64,000 bases of DNA from Spirochaetaceae bacterium (GTDB taxonomy: Bacteria; Spirochaetota; Spirochaetia; SZUA-6; Bin103), in the NCBI GenBank assembly GCA_028821475.1, contig JAPPGB010000168.1:26908-90907 (forward strand), read 5' to 3'. The notes beneath the pieces are model-generated. The model saw nothing but the letters and a program-made list of their open reading frames with translations. It was not told the DNA's origin and ran no database searches. Made by a program: the position numbers and the translations under genes. Numbering within the stretch: the stretch's first letter is position 1; every line of letters starts with the position of its first letter. This document shows, one piece after another, positions 51,932 to 59,691 of this stretch.

Positions 51932-54220
51932 CTATCCGGCCGCGGCGTCGATCGCGTCCACCACCCGCGCCGCGGTCATCGGCAGCGTGGTCACTCGCGC
52001 GCCGCAGGCATGGCGGATGGCGTTGGCCACCGCCGCGGCGGTGGCGATGACCGGCGGTTCACCGACGCCGCGGGCGCCGTACGGCCCATGATCCGACGGC
52101 ACCTCCACCATCACCGCTTCCAGGTGGCGGGCCGACTGGGTGATGTTCGGTATCGCGTAATCCATCAGCGAGCCGGTAAGGAGCTGTCCGCCGTCGTCAT
52201 ACTCGATCGCTTCGTACAGTGCCCAACCGAGCCCCTGCATGGCTCCGCCCATGAGCTGGCCGCCGGCGGTGAGCGGGTTGATTGCCTTGCCCACGTCCTG
52301 CACCACCGCGAGGCGGTGCACTTCCACGGCGCCGGTCTCGTCGTCGACCTCCACCTCGGCGAGTTGCGCGCAGAACGCCGGCGAGCGCCCCACCGGGGCG
52401 GTGCGGCCGTTGCCCTTCACCGGTGCGTACCGGCTGCCGAATTGCATGGTCTTGGCGGCGATCTCCGCCAGCGGCAGCGCGGGCGCCGGCACGCCCTTCA
52501 CGCGTACCGCGCCGTCGACGATCTCCAGGTCCGCCTCGTCGGCCTCGAACTCGTTGGCCGCGATGCGCAACGCCTGCTCGCGCGCGTCGCGTGCCGCGGC
52601 CGCCACTGCCGGGCCGACCGTGTAGAGGATCTTGCTGCCGCCGCTGGCGCCCGAGTAGTAGCCCGGCTCGGTGTCGGCGCTGACCACCCGCACCCGGTCC
52701 GGGTCGATGCCGAATACGTCGGCGGCGATCATCGCGAAGCTGGTGGTGGTGCCGGTGAGGTCTACCGATCCGACGTGCACGTGCAGCGTGCCGTCGCGGT
52801 GCATGGTGCAGGCGGCGGTGGCACCCTCGATGCCGCCCTGCCAGCCCCCGATCGCCACGCCCACGCCGCGGCCGGCCTTGCGCGCCGCCGCGCGGTCGCG
52901 CCAGATCGGATGCTGCCGGGCCCGTTTCAGTACTTGGTGCATGCCGATGTTGGGCCATGGCTGATCGTTGGCCATCGGCTCGCCGGGCCGGGAGGCGTTG
53001 CGCAGCCGCAGCTCGATCGGGTCGATGCCAAGTTCGCGCGCCAGCTCGTCGAGCGTGCTTTCGAGCGCGAACGCGAGTTGCGGGTTGCCCGGCGCCCGGT
53101 AGGCGCCGGTGGAGGGCTTGTGGGTGAGCACGGCGGCGCCGGAGAGGGCGAAGTTCGGGCACTGATACAGGCTGCCGGTGGTCATGGCCGCGGCCGAGTG
53201 CGGCGAGTTGGGGAAGCAGCCGCTGTCGAACTTGTAGTCGGCGGCGATGGCGGTGAGCTTGCCGTCCGCGTCGGCCGCCAGCTTGAGCGTCGCGCGCGAG
53301 GCGGGCGCGGGTGTCGCCGCCAGCAATTCCTCCTGCCTGGTCAGCACCAGCCGTAGCGGGGCGCCCACCGCGCGCGCGGCCAGGGCAACCAGCGGCTGGT
53401 ACAGCATGAACTTGCCGCCGAAGCCGCCGCCCACCGGCATCGGCTTTACGTGCACGTCCGACTCGGGGAGGCCGAGCACGTCCGCCACCTCCTTGCGCAC
53501 CGCGAACTGCGCCTGTGTGCAACTCCACACCGTGACGCCGTCCATCCCGGAGCCGGGGTCCACCTGAACGGCGTGCGGCTCCAGGTAGCTCTGGTGCACG
53601 ATGGAGGTACGGTAGCTGCGCTCGACCACCGCATGCGCGGATGCGAACGCCGCCTCCGGATCGCCGCGCCGCATGCTCACCGGGTTGGCCAGGTTGCTGC
53701 GCTGCGGACCCGCCTGCTCGCCGGCCACGTCGAGGCCGTGAGCCGCGGCTTCATCGTCCTCGCCCGGCATACCCTCCGGCCACACCAGCGGCGCATCGTC
53801 GGCAATTGCCGCCTCCAGTTCGTTGGCCGCGGGCAGCGGGGTGTAGGAGACATCCACGGCCGGCGCCGCGTCCTCGGCGGCCGCCTCCGATTCGGCGACC
53901 ACCAGCGCCACCGGCTGGCCCACGAACAGCACCCGCTCGCGCGCCAGCAGCAGGCGGGCGCGGCTGGTGGGCGCCAGCTCGGGCAGGTCGGCGGCGGTAA
54001 GTACGCGTACCACGCCGGGCATCGCTTCCGCGCTGGTGGCGTCGACGCCGTCGATGCGGGCGTGCGGATACGGGCTGGTGACAAACCGGGCGTGCAGAAC
54101 GCCGGTGTGCGGCAGGTCGGCGGTGTAGCGCAACGCGCCGGTGACCCGGACTTTCCCGTCGATAAGCGGATGCGGCCGGCCGATCACGGACCCGGCCGCC
54201 GGAGTGGTAGCGGTTGACAT
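51932..54220 (-). CDS. Molybdenum hydroxylase large subunit (xanthine dehydrogenase/CoxL family)
   Basis: 762 residues from ATG 54220. The N-terminal VTGALRYTADLPHTGVLHARFVTSP is the hammerhead domain; the molybdopterin-binding body has VGGGFGGKF (about residue 263), GAYRAPGNPQ, GGSKILYTVGPA and the catalytic Glu region GARGVGEPPVI. It oxidises an aromatic, purine or aldehyde substrate at the Mo centre in the cytosol. The FeS and FAD subunits are encoded 2.8 kb away on the other strand (56989-58328), an unusual split. Upstream of it no other subunit is present. Maturation needs molybdopterin cytosine or similar cofactor, not encoded here. Confidence 0.9.
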   Translation of the reverse strand: MSTATTPAAGSVIGRPHPLIDGKVRVTGALRYTADLPHTGVLHARFVTSPYPHARIDGVDATSAEAMPGVVRVLTAADLPELAPTSRARLLLARERVLFVGQPVALVVAESEAAAEDAAPAVDVSYTPLPAANELEAAIADDAPLVWPEGMPGEDDEAAAHGLDVAGEQAGPQRSNLANPVSMRRGDPEAAFASAHAVVERSYRTSIVHQSYLEPHAVQVDPGSGMDGVTVWSCTQAQFAVRKEVADVLGLPESDVHVKPMPVGGGFGGKFMLYQPLVALAARAVGAPLRLVLTRQEELLAATPAPASRATLKLAADADGKLTAIAADYKFDSGCFPNSPHSAAAMTTGSLYQCPNFALSGAAVLTHKPSTGAYRAPGNPQLAFALESTLDELARELGIDPIELRLRNASRPGEPMANDQPWPNIGMHQVLKRARQHPIWRDRAAARKAGRGVGVAIGGWQGGIEGATAACTMHRDGTLHVHVGSVDLTGTTTSFAMIAADVFGIDPDRVRVVSADTEPGYYSGASGGSKILYTVGPAVAAAARDAREQALRIAANEFEADEADLEIVDGAVRVKGVPAPALPLAEIAAKTMQFGSRYAPVKGNGRTAPVGRSPAFCAQLAEVEVDDETGAVEVHRLAVVQDVGKAINPLTAGGQLMGGAMQGLGWALYEAIEYDDGGQLLTGSLMDYAIPNITQSARHLEAVMVEVPSDHGPYGARGVGEPPVIATAAAVANAIRHACGARVTTLPMTAARVVDAIDAAAG

Positions 54221-54594
54221 GGCTGCCGCGCAGCATAGCCGGTTTCCCTCGCCAGCCACCAGAAGGCAGTCCAGCATCCAGCGGGAGCAGCGGGAGTGAA
54301 TGCCGCAAGCATCGGCGAGCGTTGCCCCGATGGCGCGGCTGCCTCACCGGCTCGATGACTCGCCGTAAGTTGTTCGACGCTACCAGGTCCGCCGCGCCCG
54401 GCATCGGTGCTATGGCGGCGCGCGGTTTCCGGCTCGGAGCCTCTTCGTCCACTTCGTGGTGTTCAGCGGATCTGAGCGACGGCGCGGCGCAGCGGTTGCG
54501 CGTCGGGGCGCGCTTCGCGGCGCCTGCTGGTGTACACTCGCTGAGAATAGGCGCCGCCGCCCCGGCGCCGGCACACGGCTCAAGGAGACTCTTC
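54221..54594. other. Gap between divergent genes, no gene recognised
   Basis: 374 bases. The frames here have no family resemblance. The only signal is the AAGGAG ribosome site at 54582-54587 for the gene that follows and a loose A+T dip near 54541-54550 (GAGAATAG) that may be its -10. Promoters for both neighbours should lie here but no clear pair was seen. Confidence 0.5.
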
Positions 54595-54987
54595 ATGCCT
54601 ACCGCTCGCGGAACTTTCGAGGTCAACATCGAGGCCGAGCCGCCCTTTCTCGATCGGGACGGCATCAAGCTCAACCGGAACGTGGTCCGCAAGGAATTCT
54701 CCGGCGACTTGGTCGGCACCTCCGAGGCGCAGATGGTCGCGGCCCACACGGCCACTCCGGGCTCGGCCGGATACGTCGCCATCGAGCACTTCAGCGGCTC
54801 GGTCGGCGGCAAGTCCGGCTCGTTCGTGCTTCAGCACCACGGTCTCATGAACCGTGGCGAGGCTGCTTTGACGGTGACGATCGTTCCCGACTCCGGAACC
54901 GGCGAGTTGGCCGGGATTTCGGGCACACTTGAGATCGACAGCGCCGCGGTAGGCCACTCCTACGTCCTCGAGTACCGGGATCGATGA
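54595..54987 (+). CDS. DUF3224-family protein
   Basis: 130 residues from ATG 54595, preceded by AAGGAG. Matches the DUF3224 beta-barrel family: ARGTFEVNIEAEPPF at the start, the centre GTSEAQMVAAHTATPGSAGYVAIEHFSGSVGGKSGSFVLQHHG, and the end GTGELAGISGTLEID. These small cytosolic proteins have an allene-oxide-cyclase-like barrel and no proven function. It stands alone between the hydroxylase large subunit and the ankyrin gene. Length is as usual for the family. Confidence 0.85.
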   Translation: MPTARGTFEVNIEAEPPFLDRDGIKLNRNVVRKEFSGDLVGTSEAQMVAAHTATPGSAGYVAIEHFSGSVGGKSGSFVLQHHGLMNRGEAALTVTIVPDSGTGELAGISGTLEIDSAAVGHSYVLEYRDR

Positions 54988-55074
54988 CCGAGAGCTGCGT
55001 CGCGAAGCTGCGGGATCAATTTCGGCGCCCACACGATGCCGGCGGCGGCGCGTGGGACGCGACGTAGTTGCCGG

Positions 55075-56700
55075 TCAGGCTTGCGCGGCCGCCAGCAGGG
55101 CGGCGATCTCATGGTGGCCGCGGCGCCGCGCCCAGGCTTGCGCCCGCGCCCACGCGGGGACCGACGCCGGCTCCGAAGGCCCGCGGTGGTCAAGCAGGAA
55201 CTGCACGAACTCGCGCTGCCCGCGGCGCGCCGCCCAGCCCAGCGGCGTGGAACGGAACTCCTCGTCGACCGCGTCGGGGTCGGCGCCGAACTCCAGGAAC
55301 AAGCGTGCGGCGTCGGCGTCGCCGCTGCCGGCCTGGTGGTGCAGCGGGCGGATCTGCTGCCAGTTGGGCAGGTCGGGGTCCATGCCGTGCTCCAGCAACA
55401 GCCGCGCCAACGGCAGCGAGCGCCACAGGTAGGTCTGGCAGTAGGTGACCACCGGCGGCACCCTCAGGCCGCGTGCCAGCAGCAGGCGCAGCAGCCCCTC
55501 GTGGCCCGACGCCACGCAGTGGGTAAAGCCCTGCTCCGCCGCCGCCTCGTCGAACAGCGCCGGCCGCGCGTCGAGCAGTGCGGCAATGGTGTCCGTCGAC
55601 CCGCGGTGGAAGTGCTCCGCCAGCCCCAGGCGGCCGCCGTGGCGGTACAGGAGGGCGCGCACGCCGGCATCCTCCGCGGCCGAGGTGGGCGTGCCGGAGG
55701 ACTCCACCTCGGCGTTGGGGTCGGCGCCGGCCGCCAGCAACAGCTCGGCGATGGTGCGATGGCCGTGGCGGGCGGCCGCCCACAGGGCATAGCCGCGCGG
55801 ACAGTTCGGACCTTCGCGGAGGTTGGGATCGGCGCCGGCATCCAACAGCAGCCGCACGATGCGCTCGTGGCCGCGCTCGGCGGCGGCCGACAGCGCTCGC
55901 TTGCCGCACTCCTCGGGCCGGTCGGCTGCCCCGGCACCACCACCACCAAGCAGCTCTTCTACCCGCGCCGCGTCGTCCAGGGCGGCGGCTGCCGTGATCG
56001 AATACGCGGCGCCGCGGTCGAGCAGGTGGCGCGCGGTGGCATAGTCATTGCGCTGTCTCCAGTAGGGGTTGTGCCACAGCGCCAGCGCCAGCGGCCGGAA
56101 CCCGGCACCGCCGATGCGGTCGTCGCCGCCGAAGCCGGGCGTGTCGACGGCGGCGCCCGCGTCGAGCAGCAGGTCCACCAGGTCGCGGCGGCCTGCCTCC
56201 ACGGCGTAGTGCAGCGGCCGCCGGCCCAGGTGATCGCCGCGGTTGGCGAGCCGCCGGTCTGCGTCCAGCAGCCGTTCCAGGGCCGGCGCGTCGCCGGCGG
56301 CCAGCGCCGCATGGATCGGGTGGCGGGTACCCGCGGACGCGAGCCGGCGGCGCAGTTCCCGGCGCAGGTAGCCGGCCACTTGGTCATGCCCTCGGTCCTC
56401 GGCCATCTGCAGCAGGGTGTCGTTGCCGTACAGCGCGTTGCGGTGCGTCAAGTCGGCGCCCGCGGCCACCAGCAGGCGCACCGCCTCCAGATGCCCCTCG
56501 CGCACCGCGAAGTGCAACGGCGGCATGTACCAATAGGCCGCATTTGCCAGCGTCGAATCGCGTTCCAGCGCGGCGCGCAACGCCGCCGCGTCGCCCGCCC
56601 GGGCGGCGGTCAGCACCTCCCAGGTCGCCATGCCGCGTCCACCGTCCAGTTCGCGCGGCTTGATGAGGAGAGGTCCGCTCGCAGCGGGCATAACGCTCAT
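55075..56700 (-). CDS. Ankyrin-repeat protein
   Basis: 541 residues from ATG 56700, which overlaps the stop of the upstream regulator (ATGA) and has GGAGG before it. About a dozen ankyrin repeats of roughly 33 residues run through the chain; clear ones are YWYMPPLHFAVREGHLEAVRLLVAAGADL, LGRRPLHYAVEAGRRDLVDLLLDAGA, RALSAAAERGHERIVRLLLDAGADP and the C-terminal STPLGWAARRGQREFVQFLLDH. No signal peptide or membrane segment. Ankyrin proteins bind other proteins; the partner is unknown. It sits between the separated hydroxylase subunit genes. Confidence 0.85.
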   Translation of the reverse strand: MSVMPAASGPLLIKPRELDGGRGMATWEVLTAARAGDAAALRAALERDSTLANAAYWYMPPLHFAVREGHLEAVRLLVAAGADLTHRNALYGNDTLLQMAEDRGHDQVAGYLRRELRRRLASAGTRHPIHAALAAGDAPALERLLDADRRLANRGDHLGRRPLHYAVEAGRRDLVDLLLDAGAAVDTPGFGGDDRIGGAGFRPLALALWHNPYWRQRNDYATARHLLDRGAAYSITAAAALDDAARVEELLGGGGAGAADRPEECGKRALSAAAERGHERIVRLLLDAGADPNLREGPNCPRGYALWAAARHGHRTIAELLLAAGADPNAEVESSGTPTSAAEDAGVRALLYRHGGRLGLAEHFHRGSTDTIAALLDARPALFDEAAAEQGFTHCVASGHEGLLRLLLARGLRVPPVVTYCQTYLWRSLPLARLLLEHGMDPDLPNWQQIRPLHHQAGSGDADAARLFLEFGADPDAVDEEFRSTPLGWAARRGQREFVQFLLDHRGPSEPASVPAWARAQAWARRRGHHEIAALLAAAQA

Positions 56701-56900
56701 CCGTCCTCCTCCACGGTCCAATAGGCGCGCGGGTCGGTGGGACCGGCGCCGACGCGTCGCACCAGGCCACGGGCTTCCAGCCGGTAGAGGTACTGCAGCA
56801 CACGTGGACGCGAATGTCCCGCCAGGTCGATCAACTCGCCCGTACGCAACCTGCCCGCCGTTGCGATCTGTTCGTACAGGTGTAACATACTGTAAATCAT
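56697..56900 (-). CDS. Small winged-helix DNA-binding protein
   Basis: 67 residues: LHLYEQIATAGRLRTGELIDLAGHSRPRVLQYL is a helix-turn-helix and YRLEARGLVRRVGAGPTDPRAYW forms the wing. It resembles the minimal MarR/PadR-like domain without an effector part. The start is ATG 56900 (ATG 56888 is an alternative). The minus strand has TACTATAAATG at the start, so the message may be leaderless. Translation is coupled to the ankyrin protein (four-base overlap), which could be its effector-sensing partner. It may control the divergent hydroxylase genes 88 bases away. Confidence 0.68.
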   Translation of the reverse strand: MIYSMLHLYEQIATAGRLRTGELIDLAGHSRPRVLQYLYRLEARGLVRRVGAGPTDPRAYWTVEEDG

Positions 56901-56952
56901 TTATAGTAGGCGCTTGCCATAGCCGCTCCACTCTCCCGCGGCAAGTCGCCGA

Positions 56953-56988
56953 TTGACCAGCGCTCCGGTGCGCCCGTAGGGTAGGGCC
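56953..56988 (+). promoter_or_regulatory. Promoter of the hydroxylase FeS/FAD operon, leaderless
   Basis: TTGACC (56953-56958), an 18-base spacer and TAGGGT (56977-56982) end six bases before GTG 56989. This is the best-formed of the leaderless-type promoters in the window. It lies in the 88-base gap shared with the winged-helix gene on the other strand, a natural place for that regulator to act. Confidence 0.6.
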
Positions 56989-57468
56989 GTGCCAGAATCG
57001 ATCAACATATCCGCTACCGTAAACGGCCGGCGCTACGAGCGCTCGGTGGAGCCGCGCACCCTGCTGGTCCACTTTCTGCGCGACCAGTTGGGCCTGACCG
57101 GCAGCCACGTCGGCTGCGAGACCAGTCTGTGCGGCGCCTGCACGGTGCTCGTGGACGGCGCCGCCTCCAAGGCGTGCACGCTGCTGGCGGCGCAGGTAGA
57201 TGGCCGCTCGGTGACCACCATCGAAGGCCTCGCTCAGGACGGCGCCCTGCACCCGGTGCAGGAACAGTTGTGGCGCCATCACGGCGTGCAGTGTGGGTAC
57301 TGCACGTCGGGCATGGTGCTTGCCGCGGTCGCGCTGCTGGAGCGCGAACCGAGTCCCACCGACGCGCAGATCCGGGCCGGCCTGAAGGGCAACCTGTGCC
57401 GCTGCACCGGCTACGCGAACATCGTCGAAGCAGTCCACGCCGCAGCCGCGGCCCTGGCGGAACGCTGA
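56989..57468 (+). CDS. Molybdenum hydroxylase (2Fe-2S) subunit (CoxS/XdhC-type)
   Basis: 159 residues. The plant-type cluster is bound by [15 protein letters not shown] (about residues 43-57, with the fourth Cys in KACTLL), and the second cluster by CGYCTSGM and GNLCRCTGY. That order is diagnostic for the small iron-sulfur subunit of xanthine dehydrogenase/CO-dehydrogenase-type hydroxylases. It passes electrons from the Mo centre to FAD. It shares a TGATG junction with the FAD subunit gene. The start is GTG, directly after the promoter. Confidence 0.92.
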   Translation: MPESINISATVNGRRYERSVEPRTLLVHFLRDQLGLTGSHVGCETSLCGACTVLVDGAASKACTLLAAQVDGRSVTTIEGLAQDGALHPVQEQLWRHHGVQCGYCTSGMVLAAVALLEREPSPTDAQIRAGLKGNLCRCTGYANIVEAVHAAAAALAER

Positions 57469-58328
57469 TGTATCCGGCGCCATTTTCCTATGTGCGGGTC
57501 GCAACCGTCGCCGACGCGCTGGCGGCGCTCGCCGAACACCCGGGCGGCCGGTTCCTGGCCGGTGGACACAGCCTGCTGCCGGCGATGAAGCTGCGGCTGG
57601 CGGAGCCGGCGACCCTCATCGACATCGGACGGGTGGCCGAGTTGCAGGGCATCGCGCGGCAGGGCGGTACGCTCAGGATCGGATCGCTCGCCACGCACGA
57701 CCAGGTAGCGAGTTCGGATATCATTTGCGCCGGAGCGCGGCTGTTGGCGGAAGCGTGTGCCAAGGTGGGCGATGCCGCGGTGCGCAACTGGGGCACCCTG
57801 GGCGGCAACCTTGCGCACGCCGATCCCGCCTCCGATCCACCGCCGGCACTCGTTGCGGCCGGTGCGCGGCTGGAACTGCAATCCTCGGTCGGCCAAAGGT
57901 GGGTGGCTGCCGGCGAGTTCTTCAGTGACCTGTTCATCACCGCGCTCGCCTCGGACGAGATCATCACCGCGGTGGAAGTGCCCGCCGCCGGCGCCCGCAC
58001 CGGATCCGCGTACCTCAAGCATCCCCATCCGGCCTCCGGCTACGCGGTGTGCGGCGCGGCCGCGGTGGTGGAACTGGATGCAGACGGCCGCTGCGCCTCT
58101 GCTCGGCTCGCTATCGGCGGAGTCGGCCCGGTACCGGTCACGATCGATGATGTGTCGGCGCTGTCCGGTGAACCGCTGCAGCAGGCGGCCGTCGATGCCG
58201 CGCTCGCCGGAATTGACGTTGCGGAGCCGCTCAGCGACCCGTACGCGTCGGCCGATTACCGCCTCCGCCTTGCGCGCGTGCTCGGCCGCCGCGCCCTGCT
58301 ACTCGCCGCAAGTCGCGCCACCGGATAA
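57468..58328 (+). CDS. Molybdenum hydroxylase FAD-binding subunit (CoxM type)
   Basis: 286 residues from ATG 57468, overlapping the previous stop by one base. The FAD-binding motifs FLAGGHSLLPAMKLRL (about residues 28-43) and LGGNLAHADPASDPPPAL, plus the C-terminal CO-dehydrogenase flavoprotein domain, fit the medium subunit of molybdenum hydroxylases (usual length about 280-290). It takes electrons from the FeS subunit to an acceptor. With the large subunit at 51932-54220 it should make a complete enzyme, if both are expressed together. Confidence 0.9.
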   Translation: MYPAPFSYVRVATVADALAALAEHPGGRFLAGGHSLLPAMKLRLAEPATLIDIGRVAELQGIARQGGTLRIGSLATHDQVASSDIICAGARLLAEACAKVGDAAVRNWGTLGGNLAHADPASDPPPALVAAGARLELQSSVGQRWVAAGEFFSDLFITALASDEIITAVEVPAAGARTGSAYLKHPHPASGYAVCGAAAVVELDADGRCASARLAIGGVGPVPVTIDDVSALSGEPLQQAAVDAALAGIDVAEPLSDPYASADYRLRLARVLGRRALLLAASRATG

Positions 58329-58344
58329 CCGGATAATCATGGAC

Positions 58345-58372
58345 TTGACATAACCGGGATTCGTCACATACT
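58345..58372 (+). promoter_or_regulatory. Promoter of the HicB/HicA-like pair
   Basis: Perfect -35 TTGACA (58345-58350), 16-base spacer and CATACT (58367-58372). Transcription would begin near 58379, giving a 20-base leader before ATG 58399. This is the closest match to a consensus sigma-70 promoter in the window and sits at the edge of a lower G+C island. Confidence 0.6.
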
Positions 58373-58398
58373 GCCACATCTGGCCGATAGTAAGATCA

Positions 58399-58803
58399 AT
58401 GAAAGAATTTGGACAGAGAATACCTGGATTCGTAAAGTGGCATGGTGAGGAAGATGCAGCAACCATGCACCTACGGGTGTTGGGTTATGAGGAAGATGGC
58501 GAGTGGTGTGCTTTGTGTTTAGAAATGGATCTGCGAGGATATGGCGATTCATTTGATGACGCAATGGAAGAGCTTCACAACGCTATCGTAAATCAATTCA
58601 CGTTCGCGGCGCAAATGAACAATCCTGATTTATTGTCTTTCGGGGTTGAGGAAAAGTACCATGTTATGTACGCTCAAGCTCAACAGGAAGCCATGAGTGA
58701 CTACATAACCGGTACTCAGGAAGCTGCGAGGAGTCAGCTCATTAGCGAGCTTCCCGTGCCTCCGGTAGAACAGATACCGAGAGGCGCATATGCCCAAGCG
58801 TAG
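58399..58803 (+). CDS. HicB-like antitoxin
   Basis: 134 residues. The first part resembles the partial RNase-H-fold of HicB: DGEWCALCLEMDLRGYGDSFDDAMEELHNAI, with the acid residues and the helix after GYGDSFDDA typical of the family. It is unusual in lacking a clear C-terminal DNA-binding helix-turn-helix, so its role as antitoxin rests on pairing with the next gene. Base composition is far lower in G+C than the neighbours (many A/T third positions), a sign of recent transfer. It overlaps the next gene by 14 bases. Confidence 0.6.
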   Translation: MKEFGQRIPGFVKWHGEEDAATMHLRVLGYEEDGEWCALCLEMDLRGYGDSFDDAMEELHNAIVNQFTFAAQMNNPDLLSFGVEEKYHVMYAQAQQEAMSDYITGTQEAARSQLISELPVPPVEQIPRGAYAQA

Positions 58804-59173
58804 GGTTCTGACGTGCAGAGAACTGATCAAACTCCTCAAGGACTACGATAACCGGTTTGTGATTTTCACGAAACGCGGGAAGGGTAGCGAACGAATGATC
58901 TACCATCCGGACGTGAAAGGATCGGCAAGGTCGTATCCTTTACCGTGCCACGGTGAAGGCGCGACCGTGCGGAAGGGCCATCTGTCGGCAATCCGGAGGC
59001 GGTTCGAGTTGCCGGCGTTGCTTTCGACAATCCCAAGAGATCAAGAACACGAAAGCGATAGCACTCCACCAGAGGTATACGCCCGAGTCCAGGGACACTC
59101 GCGCAACCTCTCACCGGAGGAGTCGTCGCCGAGGCGCCGCGTCCGGCGTCAGAACGCGGCGAAGTGGTTGTAG
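58790..59173 (+). CDS. HicA-like toxin with an odd C-terminal tail
   Basis: 127 residues from ATG 58790. RRVLTCRELIKLLKDYDNRF and the later PLPCHGEGATVRKGHLSAIRRRF match the HicA mRNA-interferase double-stranded RNA-binding fold, including the catalytic His of the HGxG segment. HicA proteins usually end at about 60-85 residues; here the chain goes on for some 45 residues of unrelated, G+C-rich sequence up to a stop inside the convergent flavin reductase gene (25-base overlap), so the native stop was probably lost. The pair lies between the hydroxylase and the flavin monooxygenase operons. Confidence 0.6.
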   Translation: MPKRRVLTCRELIKLLKDYDNRFVIFTKRGKGSERMIYHPDVKGSARSYPLPCHGEGATVRKGHLSAIRRRFELPALLSTIPRDQEHESDSTPPEVYARVQGHSRNLSPEESSPRRRVRRQNAAKWL

Positions 59174-59691
59174 CTCTCTTCGAGGGTGTAGGTGCGCGCC
59201 CCGGCCCGAGGCGGGGCATGGGCGATGCGGTTGTAGCCGCCGCCGTAGAACAGCAGCGGCCTGCCGCCGCTCAGGGCACCGCCGACCACCTTGCCGACCA
59301 CGATTTCATGGTCGCCGCCCGGCAGCCGCTCGTGCACCGCGCAGTCCAGGAACCCGAGGCAATCGGCGAATACCGGCGCGCCGCTGACACCGAAGTCGAT
59401 GTCGATCCCGGCAAAATCCTTCGGGCCGGGGGCGGCGAACCGTTGCGAAAGCGCCTCCTGGTCGGCGCGCAGGATGTTGATGGCGAACGCCGCCGTGGCG
59501 GCGAGCTGCTCGATCATCCGGTTGCGCCGATCGATGGCGAACAGCACCAGCGGCGGATCGAGCGACAGCGAGGTGACGGAGTTGGCGGTCATGCCCCACT
59601 CGGCCCCGGACCGGTCGCCGGTGGTGATCACCGTGACGCCGGTGGCGAAGTGGCCCATGATGCGGCGCTGAGCGTCGCGGTCAATCGCCAT
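59149..59691 (-). CDS. Flavin reductase-like protein of a two-component monooxygenase
   Basis: 180 residues. The FMN-binding split barrel of the flavin reductase family: MGHFATGVTVITTGDRSGAEWGMTANSVTSLSLDPPLVLFAIDRR is typical, with the GDH motif changed to GGDHEIVVGKV near residue 125. It supplies reduced flavin to an oxygenase. Its start overlaps the end of the LLM-family oxygenase gene by 11 bases, so they are made together and form a two-component system. Confidence 0.88.
   Translation of the reverse strand: MAIDRDAQRRIMGHFATGVTVITTGDRSGAEWGMTANSVTSLSLDPPLVLFAIDRRNRMIEQLAATAAFAINILRADQEALSQRFAAPGPKDFAGIDIDFGVSGAPVFADCLGFLDCAVHERLPGGDHEIVVGKVVGGALSGGRPLLFYGGGYNRIAHAPPRAGARTYTLEESYNHFAAF

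Noticed and set aside
52197..53528. Other long minus-strand frame inside the hydroxylase large-subunit gene
   Set aside because: Frame-shifted shadow, Arg-rich, without domain motifs; the true frame has all family motifs.
55036..56724. Long plus-strand frame of 562 codons opposite the ankyrin gene
   Set aside because: Antisense shadow caused by G+C-rich third positions; repeats mirror the ankyrin repeats and no motif is present.
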